64,000 nt of DNA from Ornithinimicrobium sp. F0845. GTDB taxonomy: Bacteria > Actinomycetota > Actinomycetes > Actinomycetales > Dermatophilaceae. This document shows positions 18,285-27,244 of this stretch, one piece after another. The notes beneath the pieces are model-generated. The model saw nothing but the letters and a program-made list of their open reading frames with translations. It was not told the DNA's origin and searched no databases. The stretch's first letter is position 1; every line of letters starts with the position of its first letter. Location: positions 62,001-126,000 of the forward strand of contig NZ_JALKAL010000005.1 in assembly GCF_023015765.1 (NCBI RefSeq), in the 5' to 3' direction. The translations under genes were made by a program, and so were the position numbers.

Positions 18285-18290
18285 TATCGT
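18285..18290 (+). promoter_or_regulatory. Putative -10 box (TATCGT) for rho with a long leader
   Basis: TATCGT lies in an AT-richer patch about 210 nt before the rho GTG. The 18297-18501 leader has no ORF I trust. It holds a small GGGCC/GGCCC hairpin near 18457-18478 before the GGGAGAAGG ribosome site. Rho mRNAs in other bacteria are autoregulated through their leaders. Confidence 0.35.
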
Positions 18291-18501
18291 GGCCAGACAC
18301 TCGCGAACGACACAGCGGGCACAGCCCCGTGTTCTCGTTGAGTGATCCCACCACCAGGTATGTGGTGCAACCACGCGGTTCTCGTGTGGCGACATCGCGT
18401 CACGGTGGTCGGTGAGTCAATCGGGCCGGCAAGAAGCCGGATCTACCTGAAACCCCTGGGCCACGCTGTGGCTGGCCCCTACGAGGGAGAAGGAAACCTT
18501 C

Positions 18502-20550
18502 GTGACAAACACCACCGAAACCGCTGCACCGACCCGCTCGGGGGGCTCCCTGGGGTCGATGCGCGTGGCCGAACTGCAGGCGCTCGCCGGCAGCATGGGC
18601 ATCACCGTGTCGCCGAAGATGCGCAAGGCAGACCTCGTCGAGGCGATCCAGGAGCGCCGTGGCGGCTCCTCGGGCCCGGCCCGCGCGAAGGCGCCGTCGA
18701 GCACGAGCTCCTCGAGCAGCAGCTCCGAGGCCGCCGCCGTCGAGTCCGGTGACGCCCGCGGCGAGTCGGCCCCGGCGTCCTCCGCCGACACCGCCCAGCG
18801 TCCGCAGCGGCGCTCCCGCCGCGTCGCGGCCGCCGCCGGAGCCCCGCAGCCCCGCCGTGCCGACGACTCGGACTCCGCCCCGCAGGGCGAGGACAAGCCT
18901 GCGTCCCAGGACGCACCTCAGGACACGGAAGCCCGTCAGGGCGGCCAGGAGCGCAGCGATCGCCAGGGCGACGACCGTCAGCAGGACGGTCAGCGCCAGG
19001 GCCGACAGGGTCAGGGCCGCCAGGGCCAGGAGCGCAACGACCGCCAGGGTGGCCAGGAGCGCAACGACCGCCAGAGCGACGGCCGTCAGCAGGGCCAGGA
19101 CCGCCAGGGCGGTGACCGTCAGCAGGCCGAGGACCGTCAGGGTGGCGGCAACCGTCAGCAGGATGGCCAGCGCCAGGGTCGACAGGGCCAGGACCGCCAG
19201 GGCGGTGACCGCCAGCAGGGCGGCAACCAGCAGGGCGGCAACCAGAACCGCCGCTTCGACGACGACGAGGACGGCGGCGGCCGGGGTCGTCGCCGCAACC
19301 GCCAGCGGGGGCGCGACCGCAAGCGCGGCCGCAACCGCGGCGACCAGGACAACTACGCCGACGAGCAGGAGACCGGCTACACCGAGGAGGACGTGCTCGT
19401 CCCGGTGGGCGGCGTCCTGGACATCCTGGACAACTACGGCTTCATCCGCACGACCGGCTACCTGCCGGGCCCGAGCGACGTCTACGTCCCGATGGGCATC
19501 GTGCGCAAGAACGGTCTGCGCAAGGGTGACGCCGTCACCGGTGCGATCAAGGCCGACGGTCAGCAGCAGCACTCCGGCGGTCGTGGCGACCGTCAGAAGT
19601 ACAACGCGCTCGTCCGGCTCGACACCGTCAACGGCCAGTCCCCGGAGGAGGCCAAGGCCCGTCCGGAGTTCTCCAAGCTGACCCCGCTCTACCCCCAGGA
19701 GCGCCTGCGCCTGGAGACCGAGCAGAAGAACCTGACGACCCGGATGATCGACCTGGTCAGCCCGATCGGCAAGGGCCAGCGTGGTCTGATCGTCAGCCCG
19801 CCCAAGGCCGGCAAGACGCTGATCCTGCAGGCCATCGCCAACGCGATCACGCAGAACAACCCCGAGGCGCACCTGATGATCGTCCTGGTGGACGAGCGCC
19901 CCGAGGAGGTCACCGACATGCAGCGCACGGTCAAGGGTGAGGTCATCGCCTCCACCTTCGACCGGCCGGCCGACGACCACACCACCGTGGCCGAGCTGGC
20001 CATCGAGCGGGCCAAGCGCCTGGTGGAGCTGGGTGGCGACGTCGTCGTGCTGCTCGACTCGATCACCCGGCTGGGTCGCGCCTACAACCTGGCGGCCCCC
20101 GCCAGCGGGCGCATCCTCTCCGGTGGTGTCGACTCCAGCGCGCTCTACCCGCCGAAGCGCTTCTTCGGCGCCGCGCGCAACATCGAGCACGGCGGCTCGC
20201 TGACCATCCTGGCGACCGCGCTCGTGGAGACCGGCTCCAAGATGGACGAGGTCATCTTCGAGGAGTTCAAGGGCACGGGCAACATGGAGCTGCGTCTGTC
20301 GCGCCAGCTGGCCGACCGCCGTATCTTCCCGGCCATCGACGTCAACCCCTCCGGCACGCGCCGCGAGGAGATCCTGATGGGCGCCGAAGAGCTGAAGATC
20401 ATGTGGAAGCTGCGTCGCGTGCTCTCCGCGCTCGACTCCCAGCAGGCCGTCGAGCTGCTGCTCGACCGGCTCCGCAAGACCAAGTCCAACCACGAGTTCC
20501 TCGTCCAGGTGCAGCAGACCTCGTCGGTCAAGCTGGACGACGAGGACTGA
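18502..20550 (+). CDS. rho: Transcription termination factor Rho with long disordered N-terminal insert
   Basis: 682-aa hexameric RNA helicase that ends transcription. Order: Rho_N/SAP-like helices (SMRVAELQALAGSMGITVSP, about 15-50), a Ser run, then at roughly 140-290 a disordered tract of Gln, Gly, Arg, Asp and Asn repeats (RQGGQERNDRQ, GDRQQ, GGNQ), a basic RGRRRNRQRGRDRKRGRN patch, the cold-shock RNA-binding domain (GGVLDILDNYGFIRTTGYL), and the ATPase core with Walker A SPPKAGKTLIL. E. coli Rho is 419 aa. Actinobacterial Rho proteins are known for such inserts, which add RNA contacts. GTG start with GGGAGAAGG 7 nt upstream. Confidence 0.97.
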   Translation: MTNTTETAAPTRSGGSLGSMRVAELQALAGSMGITVSPKMRKADLVEAIQERRGGSSGPARAKAPSSTSSSSSSSEAAAVESGDARGESAPASSADTAQRPQRRSRRVAAAAGAPQPRRADDSDSAPQGEDKPASQDAPQDTEARQGGQERSDRQGDDRQQDGQRQGRQGQGRQGQERNDRQGGQERNDRQSDGRQQGQDRQGGDRQQAEDRQGGGNRQQDGQRQGRQGQDRQGGDRQQGGNQQGGNQNRRFDDDEDGGGRGRRRNRQRGRDRKRGRNRGDQDNYADEQETGYTEEDVLVPVGGVLDILDNYGFIRTTGYLPGPSDVYVPMGIVRKNGLRKGDAVTGAIKADGQQQHSGGRGDRQKYNALVRLDTVNGQSPEEAKARPEFSKLTPLYPQERLRLETEQKNLTTRMIDLVSPIGKGQRGLIVSPPKAGKTLILQAIANAITQNNPEAHLMIVLVDERPEEVTDMQRTVKGEVIASTFDRPADDHTTVAELAIERAKRLVELGGDVVVLLDSITRLGRAYNLAAPASGRILSGGVDSSALYPPKRFFGAARNIEHGGSLTILATALVETGSKMDEVIFEEFKGTGNMELRLSRQLADRRIFPAIDVNPSGTRREEILMGAEELKIMWKLRRVLSALDSQQAVELLLDRLRKTKSNHEFLVQVQQTSSVKLDDED

Positions 20551-20587
20551 TCACCGCCCGGACGGCCTGGGCCGTCTGACCCCGTAT

Positions 20588-20630
20588 GCCGTGTGGCCCG
20601 GTCTCCCCCGAGGGGACCGGGCCACACGGC
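20588..20630. terminator. Bidirectional terminator between rho and the convergent oxidoreductase
   Basis: A perfect 16-bp stem, GCCGTGTGGCCCGGTC (20588-20603) with its complement at 20615-20630, around an 11-nt loop. It lies between two convergent stop codons (20550 and 20647). Confidence 0.85.
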
Positions 20631-20646
20631 TGTCAGAGGGGAGCGG

Positions 20647-21495
20647 TCAGGCCGACAGGGCCTGCGCGGCCGGGGTCGAGGGGCGTGCGATGAGGTCCTG
20701 CAGGTCGGTGCTCTCCGAGTAGAGCGCCCCCTGCTCGATGACGGGGTCCATCTGGGCGAACATCGTCGCGACCTCCGCCGGCATCCCGAAGCTCTCGAGG
20801 GTGGCCTGGTACTCACCTGCCGACTGGTTGACGTAGGTGACGTCGGTGCCGATCACCTTCGCCACCTCATCGGCGATGCCCGGGTAGTCAAGGCTGGGGG
20901 AGCCGGCGAGCTCATAGACCTTGCCGGCGTGGTTCTCGCCGGTCACGACGACCGCTGCCGCCTCGGCGTAGTCGCGGCGGGCCGCGCCGGAGACCCGTGC
21001 TGAGCCGGCCGCACCGAAGAACTTCCCGGTGGCTCTGCCGGAGTCGATCGCCGAGGCGTAGTTCTCCCAGTACCACCCGTTGCGCAGCAGGGCGTGGTCG
21101 ATGCCGCTCTGGGCGAGGAACTCCTCGGTGCCCCGGTGCTCGGGGGCCAGACCGAGCTCCGAGGTGTCGAGGTTGAGCAGGCTGGTGTAGGCGATGAACT
21201 GCACACCGGCCGCCTTGGCCGCGTTGATGATGTTGGTGTGCTGGGCCAGGCGCTGTCCGACCTCGCTGCCCGACACGAGCACGAGGCGGTCGACGCCGTC
21301 CAGAGCTGCGGTCAGGGCGGTCGCGTCCTCGTAGGGTGCGACCGCCACCCTGATGCCCTGTGCGGCGAGCCCTGCTGCCTTGGCCTCGTCCCGGACGATC
21401 GCGGTGACGTCGCCGGGAGCGACGCCGCGCTCGAGGAGGAACTGGATGACAAGACCGCCGAGGTGGCCGGTCGCGCCGGTGACTGCGATGCGCAT
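20647..21495 (-). CDS. NmrA-like / QorB-type NAD(P)H:quinone oxidoreductase
   Basis: 282-aa atypical short-chain dehydrogenase. The N-terminal GATGHLGGLVIQFLL is the dinucleotide loop. The LRNGWYWENY motif near 137 and the overall length match the QorB/YtfG quinone reductase group. These reduce quinones by two electrons, protecting against redox stress. A perfect 13-bp palindrome 27 nt before the start suggests local repression by an HxlR/MarR-type factor, as known for qorB in other bacteria. No such regulator gene lies next to it. AGAAGGG serves as ribosome site. Confidence 0.86.
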   Translation of the reverse strand: MRIAVTGATGHLGGLVIQFLLERGVAPGDVTAIVRDEAKAAGLAAQGIRVAVAPYEDATALTAALDGVDRLVLVSGSEVGQRLAQHTNIINAAKAAGVQFIAYTSLLNLDTSELGLAPEHRGTEEFLAQSGIDHALLRNGWYWENYASAIDSGRATGKFFGAAGSARVSGAARRDYAEAAAVVVTGENHAGKVYELAGSPSLDYPGIADEVAKVIGTDVTYVNQSAGEYQATLESFGMPAEVATMFAQMDPVIEQGALYSESTDLQDLIARPSTPAAQALSA

Positions 21496-21521
21496 GGTGG
21501 AGGCCCTTCTAAGAGTGGTTG

Positions 21522-21534
21522 ATAGTTAAACTAT
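21522..21534. promoter_or_regulatory. Palindromic operator candidate upstream of the quinone reductase gene
   Basis: ATAGTTAAACTAT is a perfect odd palindrome in an AT-rich patch, centred about 33 nt upstream of the start codon, where it would overlap the promoter. Confidence 0.5.
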
Positions 21535-21626
21535 ATCAGCACACCCCTTGCGGGTCGAGGGAGACCCAGCCCCTCGGCATACGGGGAATGGTCCTGCCTG
21601 ACCGGGTGTTGAGGGGAGGTGCCATT

Positions 21627-21656
21627 TTGTGGCGCGGCTGCTGTTTCTGGCAGAAT
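21627..21656 (+). promoter_or_regulatory. Promoter candidate for rpmE
   Basis: TTGTGG (21627-21632), an 18-nt spacer and CAGAAT (21651-21656) give a reasonable housekeeping sigma promoter about 75 nt before the rpmE start codon. Confidence 0.5.
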
Positions 21657-21731
21657 CACCCCTTGGCCCTCCGGTTCACGGCCCGCGACCGCGCGCCGAC
21701 CCGGGGAACACGCCACCTGTGAGGAGACATC

Positions 21732-21950
21732 GTGAAGAAGAACATCCACCCTGAGTACGTCGAGACTCTGGTGACTTGTAACTGCGGCGCGCAGTTCACC
21801 ACGCGCAGCACCGCGACGTCCGGCTCGATCCACGCCGACGTCTGCTCCCAGTGCCACCCGTTCTACACGGGCAAGCAGAAGATCCTGGACACCGGTGGCC
21901 GTGTGGCCCGCTTCCAGGAGCGCTACGGCAAGAAGGCCGAGAGCAAGTAA
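21732..21950 (+). CDS. rpmE: 50S ribosomal protein L31, zinc-binding type
   Basis: 72 aa: [16 protein letters not shown], then CNCG and [14 protein letters not shown]. Cys16, Cys18, Cys37 and Cys40 form the zinc site, so this is the C+ paralog; zinc-starved cells often swap it for a C- form not present here. A strong GAGGAGAC ribosome site precedes the GTG. A hairpin follows 6 nt after the stop. Confidence 0.98.
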   Translation: MKKNIHPEYVETLVTCNCGAQFTTRSTATSGSIHADVCSQCHPFYTGKQKILDTGGRVARFQERYGKKAESK

Positions 21951-21956
21951 GGCTTT

Positions 21957-21998
21957 GCAGCGCCGGTCCCGCGACACTCGTCGTGGGGCCGGCGTTGC
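21957..21998 (+). terminator. Terminator or attenuator between rpmE and prfA
   Basis: GCAGCGCCGG pairs with CCGGCGTTGC (one G-T wobble) around an inner GCGAC/GTCGT stem, followed by TCTTTCC. It would separate abundant L31 mRNA from prfA-prmC. Confidence 0.65.
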
Positions 21999-22019
21999 TC
22001 TTTCCAGGAGGGACCCGGC

Positions 22020-23117
22020 GTGGCCGACGTGGATGCATCAGCGGTGACACCGTTGCTCGAGGAGTACTCGCGCATCGAGACCGAGCTCGCCGACCCGGCC
22101 ACCCACAGCGATCCGACGGCGCTGAAGCGGCTGAACAAGAGGTATGCCGCGCTGTCGCCGACCGTCGCGGCCTTCCGGGAGTGGCAGGAGGCCGCCGGCG
22201 ACGTCGAGGTAGCCGCCGAGATGGCCGCCGAGGACGCGTCGATCGCGGCCGAGCTGCCGGCGATGCGCGAGCGGGAGGCCGCTGCGGGCGAGCACCTGCG
22301 CCGACTGCTGGTGCCGCGCGACCCCGACGACGACCGGGACGTGATCCTGGAGGTCAAGGCGGGGGAGGGCGGTGAGGAGTCCGCGCTGTTCGCCGGTGAC
22401 CTGCTGCGGATGTACCTGCGTTATGCCGAGCGGCGCTCGTGGAAGACCGAGCTGCTCGACGCCACCGAGTCCGACCTGGGTGGCTACAAGGACGTGCGCG
22501 TCGCGATCCACGCGTCGGGGGCGCCCGCGCCGGGCGAGGCCCCGTGGGCGCGGTTGAAGTATGAGGGTGGCGTCCACCGGGTGCAGCGGGTGCCGGTCAC
22601 CGAGAGCCAGGGCCGGATCCACACCTCCGCTGCCGGCGTGCTGGTGATGCCCGACCTGGACGACCCGGAGGAGGTGGAGCTGGACCTCAACGAGCTCAAG
22701 ATCGACGTCTTCCGCTCCAGCGGCCCCGGCGGCCAGTCCGTCAACACCACCGACTCCGCGGTGCGGATCACCCACCTGCCGACCGGGCTCGTGGTCTCCT
22801 GCCAGAACGAGAAGTCACAGCTGCAGAACAAGGAGTCCGCGCTGCGGGTGCTGCGCTCCCGTCTGCACCAGCTCGCGGTCGAGGAGGCCGAGGCGGAGGC
22901 CTCCGCGCAGCGTCGCAGCCAGGTGCGCACGGTGGACCGCAGCGAGCGGATCCGGACCTACAACTTCCCGGAGAACCGGATCGCCGACCACCGCACCGGC
23001 TTCAAGGCCTACAACCTGGACCAGGTCCTGGACGGCGATCTCGACCCCGTCGTGCAGTCCGCCGTAGACGCCGATGAGGCCGCGCGGATGGCCGCCCTGG
23101 GGTCCGGCGAGTCGTGA
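22020..23117 (+). CDS. prfA: Peptide chain release factor 1
   Basis: 365 aa, terminates translation at UAA/UAG. The codon-recognition PxT motif is PVT ([17 protein letters not shown]), which marks RF1 rather than RF2 (SPF). The GGQ motif that enters the peptidyl transferase centre is in [21 protein letters not shown] start at 22020 after AGGAGGGA. The stop overlaps the prmC start by 4 nt, coupling the factor to its modifying enzyme. Confidence 0.97.
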   Translation: MADVDASAVTPLLEEYSRIETELADPATHSDPTALKRLNKRYAALSPTVAAFREWQEAAGDVEVAAEMAAEDASIAAELPAMREREAAAGEHLRRLLVPRDPDDDRDVILEVKAGEGGEESALFAGDLLRMYLRYAERRSWKTELLDATESDLGGYKDVRVAIHASGAPAPGEAPWARLKYEGGVHRVQRVPVTESQGRIHTSAAGVLVMPDLDDPEEVELDLNELKIDVFRSSGPGGQSVNTTDSAVRITHLPTGLVVSCQNEKSQLQNKESALRVLRSRLHQLAVEEAEAEASAQRRSQVRTVDRSERIRTYNFPENRIADHRTGFKAYNLDQVLDGDLDPVVQSAVDADEAARMAALGSGES

Positions 23118-24025
23118 CGCCGGCAAAACCCCTGCAAAAAGACGGGGACGACCAGCAAAACCACTACGAAAATTGGGGGGATGCTGTGCGTGCGGCGGCG
23201 CAGGAGCTGGCCGTGGCGGGGGTGCCCAGCCCCCGGGTCGATGCCGAGCTGCTGCTGGCGCACGTCCTCGGCCGGGAGCCGGCCGACCTGCGGCGAGCCC
23301 TTCTCCTCGGCGAGGTCGTGGGGGAGGCCGAGCACACGGCCTACTCCCGTCTGGTCGAGCAGCGCGCCGCGCGGGTGCCGCTGCAGCACCTGACCGGCGT
23401 CGCCCACTTCAGGCGGCTGACACTGCGGGTGGGGCCGGAGGTCTTCGTGCCCCGCCCCGAGACGGAGGTGCTCGTCGACCTGGCGCTGGCCGACCTGCGT
23501 GCCGCCGGGGAGGCGCCGGTCGTGGTCGACCTGTGCACGGGCAGCGGCGCGATCGCCCTCGCCGTGGCCGACGAGTGGCCGGAGGCGCGGGTGCACGCCG
23601 TCGAGCTGTCCGAGGACGCACACGCCTGGGCGGCCGCCAACGTGGCACGGACGGGGCTGCGCGTGGACCTGCGACTGGGCGATGCGACCACCGCCTTCGA
23701 CGACATCCTCGGGGCGGTGGACCTGGTGGTGAGCAACCCGCCGTACATCCCGCCCGGCAGCGTGCCCGTCGACCCCGAGGTGCGTGACCACGACCCGGAG
23801 GTCGCGCTCTACGGACTCGGCGAGGACGGTCTGCAGGTGCCGCTGGCTGTCGCCGCCCGCGCCGCCGAGCTCCTGGCGCCCGGTGGGGTGCTGCTCATGG
23901 AGCATGCCGACGTCCAGGGCGAGGAGCTCGTGCGACGGCTCCTGGGCACGGGGAGCTGGTCGGAGGTCAGCGACCACGACGACCTGACGGGTCTGCCGCG
24001 GGTGACCCGCGCAGTCCGGCGCTGA
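23114..24025 (+). CDS. prmC: Peptide chain release factor N5-glutamine methyltransferase
   Basis: 303 aa. Methylates the GGQ glutamine of RF1 and RF2. The N-terminal helical domain is followed by the SAM-binding motif ([18 protein letters not shown]) and the catalytic NPPY in [13 protein letters not shown]. The GTG at 23114 overlaps the prfA stop and gives a polar N-terminus ([19 protein letters not shown]); a GTG at 23185 just before the conserved region is an alternative. A strong terminator follows. Confidence 0.94.
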   Translation: MTPAKPLQKDGDDQQNHYENWGDAVRAAAQELAVAGVPSPRVDAELLLAHVLGREPADLRRALLLGEVVGEAEHTAYSRLVEQRAARVPLQHLTGVAHFRRLTLRVGPEVFVPRPETEVLVDLALADLRAAGEAPVVVDLCTGSGAIALAVADEWPEARVHAVELSEDAHAWAAANVARTGLRVDLRLGDATTAFDDILGAVDLVVSNPPYIPPGSVPVDPEVRDHDPEVALYGLGEDGLQVPLAVAARAAELLAPGGVLLMEHADVQGEELVRRLLGTGSWSEVSDHDDLTGLPRVTRAVRR

Positions 24026-24044
24026 ACGCGCTGCGGGCACGGCA

Positions 24045-24071
24045 GGGCCCCGGCACGCCGTGCCGGGGCCC
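24045..24071. terminator. Terminator after prmC
   Basis: GGGCCCCGGCACG and CGTGCCGGGGCCC form a 13-bp near-continuous palindrome with one central base, between prmC and the convergent 24-aa gene. Confidence 0.75.
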
Positions 24072-24110
24072 ACTCCGCCAGTCAGACTCGCGCCTGCGAG
24101 CGGCTGGTGC

Positions 24111-24185
24111 TCAGAAGATCCAGATCAGGAGCGCGATGATCAACAGGATTCCGACAATCGTCCAAATCAGTCCACTTCCACGCAT
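24111..24185 (-). CDS. 24-aa single-helix membrane protein
   Basis: Reads MRGSGLIWTIVGILLIIALL then IWIF and stop: a short basic N-terminus followed by a transmembrane helix that fills the rest. A full AGGAGGT ribosome site lies about 7 nt before the ATG, far better than most genes here, which argues that it is translated. It stands alone between two terminator-flanked genes. Similar tiny hydrophobic proteins exist in Gram-positive bacteria, but I can assign no function. Confidence 0.65.
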   Translation of the reverse strand: MRGSGLIWTIVGILLIIALLIWIF

Positions 24186-24352
24186 CTGCCTACCTCCTTG
24201 GCGGTCAACTCACCGGGGGGTGAGGGGGCTGTCGCCCTTTGCGATCCTCACGCTAGACCCCGCGCCGGTGGCTGTCCCGCCGAGAGCGCACCCCCTGATG
24301 GTGGGGACCTCGTTGCGGCAGTGACGCTTTGGGTCGGACCGGGGAGGCGCCG

Positions 24353-25033
24353 TCAGTCGAGGACCGTGGCGCCGGTCAGGTCCTGCAGCGCCGCAACGGC
24401 CTGCCCGGTGGTCAGGATCGCGCCAGACAGTATGTCGAGGCGCTCGCGGGTGCACGGGCCCAGGTCCGCGCCGCGCAGGTCGGCCCCGGTGAGGTCCGCG
24501 CCCGAGAGGTCGGTGTGCAGCAGGACGCAGCCGTCGAGCACCGCCTCGCGCAGGTCCGCCCCGGCCAGGTTGGCCTCGGTGAAGCGGGAGCCCGTGTGGG
24601 TGCGGCGGGCGAGCACCAGCCCAGGCAGCTCCGCGCCGTAGGCGTTGCAGCCCAGCAGCAGGCAGCCCATGCCCCGGGTCGCCTCCGCGACCAGCCCGGT
24701 CATCCGGCACCCCCGGAACTCGGCGTCGGTGAGGAGCGCACCGCTGAGCACGGCACCGGTCAGGTCGACGTGGTCGAAGCGTGTGTCGGTCAGGTCGCAG
24801 CGGTCCAGCCGGACCTGCGTGGCCGAGCCACCGGTGAACCTCGCCCCGGATAGGCGTGACCCGGTCAGGTCCGCGCCGTCGAGCGAGCAGTCGGTGAAGG
24901 TGACGTCGTCGAGGTCGGCATCGCGCGCCCTCACCTCCGAGAGGTCGCACCTGAGGAGCTCGACCGGCTCACCCACCTCGCCCAGGGCGTCCACGTCGGC
25001 CGGTGAGAGTCGCTGGTCGGTGAGTGTCGGCAT
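24353..25033 (-). CDS. Pentapeptide-repeat protein
   Basis: 226 aa of A(D/N)LXX-type repeats (CDLSEVRARDADLDDVTFTD, GADLTGADLRGADLGPC), predicted to form a right-handed beta-helix. Some members (MfpA, Qnr) mimic DNA and protect gyrase from fluoroquinolones, while most have unknown roles, and nothing here points to gyrase. The ATG at 25033 is preferred over an upstream start because CAGGAT ends 7 nt before it. Divergent from sua5 across about 100 nt. Confidence 0.85.
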   Translation of the reverse strand: MPTLTDQRLSPADVDALGEVGEPVELLRCDLSEVRARDADLDDVTFTDCSLDGADLTGSRLSGARFTGGSATQVRLDRCDLTDTRFDHVDLTGAVLSGALLTDAEFRGCRMTGLVAEATRGMGCLLLGCNAYGAELPGLVLARRTHTGSRFTEANLAGADLREAVLDGCVLLHTDLSGADLTGADLRGADLGPCTRERLDILSGAILTTGQAVAALQDLTGATVLD

Positions 25034-25134
25034 ACTGCCGATCCTGACAGCACCATGACCGGGCCGTGGCACCCGGTGGCCGTGGGAACGCTACGACGTG
25101 CGTTCGGTCGGGAGAGGGGTGCGAAACTGGTGCC

Positions 25135-25941
25135 GTGATCGTTGATGCCACTGACCCGGAGACCCGGGACGAGGCCGTTGCCCGGGCTGCTGTCGTCGTG
25201 CGCGAGGGCAAGGTCGTCGTGCTGCCCACGGACACGGTGTACGGCGTGGGTGCCGACGCCTTCGACCAGGTGGCCGTCGCCATGGTGCTGGCGGCCAAGC
25301 ACCGTGGCCGCGACGTCCCGCCGCCGGTCCTGGTGCCGACGGTGCGCACGGTGGACGGGCTGGCCACCGAGGTGCCGATGTACGCCAAGATCCTCATGCG
25401 GCAGTTCTGGCCCGGCGCGCTGACCCTCGTTCTGCGGGCCCAGCCGACGCTGGCCTGGGACCTGGGCGAGACCAACGGGACGGTCGCGCTGCGCATGCCC
25501 GACGACATACTGACCCTGCAGGTGCTGACCGAGGTCGGGCCGATGGCCGTCACCAGCGCCAACCTCACCGGACAACCCCCGGCGACCACCGCCGAGGAGG
25601 CGCAGGCGCAGCTCGGCGGGGCCGTCGCGCTCTATCTGGACGGCGGCACCCGCGCGGACAGCGCCCCCTCCACGATCGTCGACTGCACGGGGGAGGAGCC
25701 GGTCGTGCTCCGGCACGGGGCACTGCCAGCCGACCGGTTGCGCGAGGTGCTGGGGACGACCGTGCTGCATGACGCGCCCCCCGGGACCGAGGAGCCGACA
25801 GAGCCTGAGGCCGCCGGGGAGGCCCCCGCCGAGCGGGTGCGCGTCGTCGACCCGCTGGCGGCGATCGAGGCCCGCCCCAGCGGGCTCCCCGTGCCCAGCG
25901 GGAGCCTGCGGTCCGTGACCGCGACGGATTCACTACAGTGA
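25135..25941 (+). CDS. Threonylcarbamoyl-AMP synthase (Sua5/YrdC/YwlC)
   Basis: 268 aa. Makes threonylcarbamoyl-AMP for t6A37 in ANN-decoding tRNAs. The YrdC core has VLPTDTVYGVGADAF, the WPGALTLVL motif and PMAVTSANLTGQ. After about residue 205 it carries a Glu/Pro-rich tail instead of a full Sua5 domain. The GTG is the first start in the conserved frame. It sits between prmC and wecA as in many actinobacteria. The stop overlaps the glyA GTG by 4 nt. Confidence 0.93.
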   Translation: MIVDATDPETRDEAVARAAVVVREGKVVVLPTDTVYGVGADAFDQVAVAMVLAAKHRGRDVPPPVLVPTVRTVDGLATEVPMYAKILMRQFWPGALTLVLRAQPTLAWDLGETNGTVALRMPDDILTLQVLTEVGPMAVTSANLTGQPPATTAEEAQAQLGGAVALYLDGGTRADSAPSTIVDCTGEEPVVLRHGALPADRLREVLGTTVLHDAPPGTEEPTEPEAAGEAPAERVRVVDPLAAIEARPSGLPVPSGSLRSVTATDSLQ

Positions 25942-27230
25942 CCGTCATGAGCGACGCCGACACCTATTACGGACCGAGCTACAGCAAGCTCCTCGAGCAG
26001 GACCCCGAGATCGCGGAGATCCTGGTCAGCGAGCTGGACCGGCAGCGCGCCGGGATCCAGCTGATCGCCAGTGAGAACCAGACCTCTCCCGCGGTGATGG
26101 CGGCGATGGGCTCCACGCTCAGCAACAAGTACGCCGAGGGCTACCCCGGTCGCCGCTACTACGGCGGCTGCTCCGAGGTCGACAAGGCCGAGGTGCTCGC
26201 CGTCGAGCGGGCCAAGGCGCTCTTCGGGGCCGACCACGCCAACGTCCAGCCGCACTCCGGCGCCAGCGCCAACCTGGCGGTCTACGGCGCGTTCGCCAAG
26301 CCCGGGGACACCGTGCTGGCGATGTCGCTGGCCCATGGCGGCCACCTGACCCACGGCTTCTCGGTCTCCTTCTCGGGCAAGTGGTTCAACGCTGTGCACT
26401 ACGGCGTGGACCGGGAGACCGAGGACATCGACTACGACCAGGTCGAGGCGCTCGCCAAGGAGCACCGGCCCAAGATCATCCTGGCCGGCGGCTCGGCCAT
26501 CCCGCGGCTCATCGACTTCGAGCGCTTCCGGGCCATCGCGGACGAGGTCGGGGCCATCTTCTGGGTGGACGCGGCGCACTTCATCGGCCTGGTCGCCGGC
26601 AAGGCGATCCCCTCGCCGGTGCCGCACGCGGACGTGGTGAGCTTCACCACCCACAAGGTGCTGCGCGGGCCGCGCGGCGGTGCGATCGTGTGCACGGAGG
26701 ACCACGCCGCCAAGATCGACCGCGCGGTGTTCCCGATGATGCAGGGCGGGCCGCTGATGAACAACGTGGCCGCCAAGGCGGTCAACTTCGCCGAGTGCGC
26801 CACGCCCGAGTACCAGGCCTACGCCCAGCAGGTCATCGCCAACGCGCAGGCACTGGCCGACGGCCTGGGCGAGCGGGGCATCCGACCCATCGCGGGCGGC
26901 ACCGACACCCACCTGTCGCTGCACGACCTGCAGGGGGTCGGGGTGACCGGCGTCGACGCCGAGGCGCGCTGCGACGCGGCCGGCATCGTGCTCAACAAGA
27001 ACGCGATCCCGTTCGATCTGGAGAAGCCCAACATCGCCTCCGGCATCCGGGTCGGCTCCCCGTCGGTGACCACGCAGGGCATGGGCACCGAGCAGATGGG
27101 CCAGATCGCCGACCTGATCCACCGGGCGGTGACCACCACCGACGGCGACCCCCAGCACGAGGGCGCCCAGGCGATCCGCGCCGAGGTGAGCGACCTGCTC
27201 GCCAGCTACCCGGCATACCCGGCCCCCTGA
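25938..27230 (+). CDS. glyA: Serine hydroxymethyltransferase
   Basis: 430-aa PLP enzyme that interconverts serine and glycine with tetrahydrofolate. The N-terminal QLIASENQTSPAVMAAMGS and YAEGYPGRRYYGGC are hallmark motifs. The PLP lysine is in SFTTHKVLRGPRGG (family: TTHKTLRGPR). GTG at 25938 couples to sua5; an ATG lies three codons later. glyA inserted between sua5 and wecA is a variation on the canonical order. Confidence 0.97.
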   Translation: MTVMSDADTYYGPSYSKLLEQDPEIAEILVSELDRQRAGIQLIASENQTSPAVMAAMGSTLSNKYAEGYPGRRYYGGCSEVDKAEVLAVERAKALFGADHANVQPHSGASANLAVYGAFAKPGDTVLAMSLAHGGHLTHGFSVSFSGKWFNAVHYGVDRETEDIDYDQVEALAKEHRPKIILAGGSAIPRLIDFERFRAIADEVGAIFWVDAAHFIGLVAGKAIPSPVPHADVVSFTTHKVLRGPRGGAIVCTEDHAAKIDRAVFPMMQGGPLMNNVAAKAVNFAECATPEYQAYAQQVIANAQALADGLGERGIRPIAGGTDTHLSLHDLQGVGVTGVDAEARCDAAGIVLNKNAIPFDLEKPNIASGIRVGSPSVTTQGMGTEQMGQIADLIHRAVTTTDGDPQHEGAQAIRAEVSDLLASYPAYPAP

Positions 27231-27244
27231 TCGGGCGAACGACC

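Noticed and set aside
15598-18354. A 918-codon open frame on the minus strand
   Set aside because: It is antisense to hom and the aldehyde dehydrogenase. No motif, no ribosome site.
24353-25033. Quinolone-resistance (Qnr/MfpA-type) function for the pentapeptide protein
   Set aside because: The fold is shared, but no feature or neighbour links it to gyrase protection. Most pentapeptide proteins have other or unknown roles.
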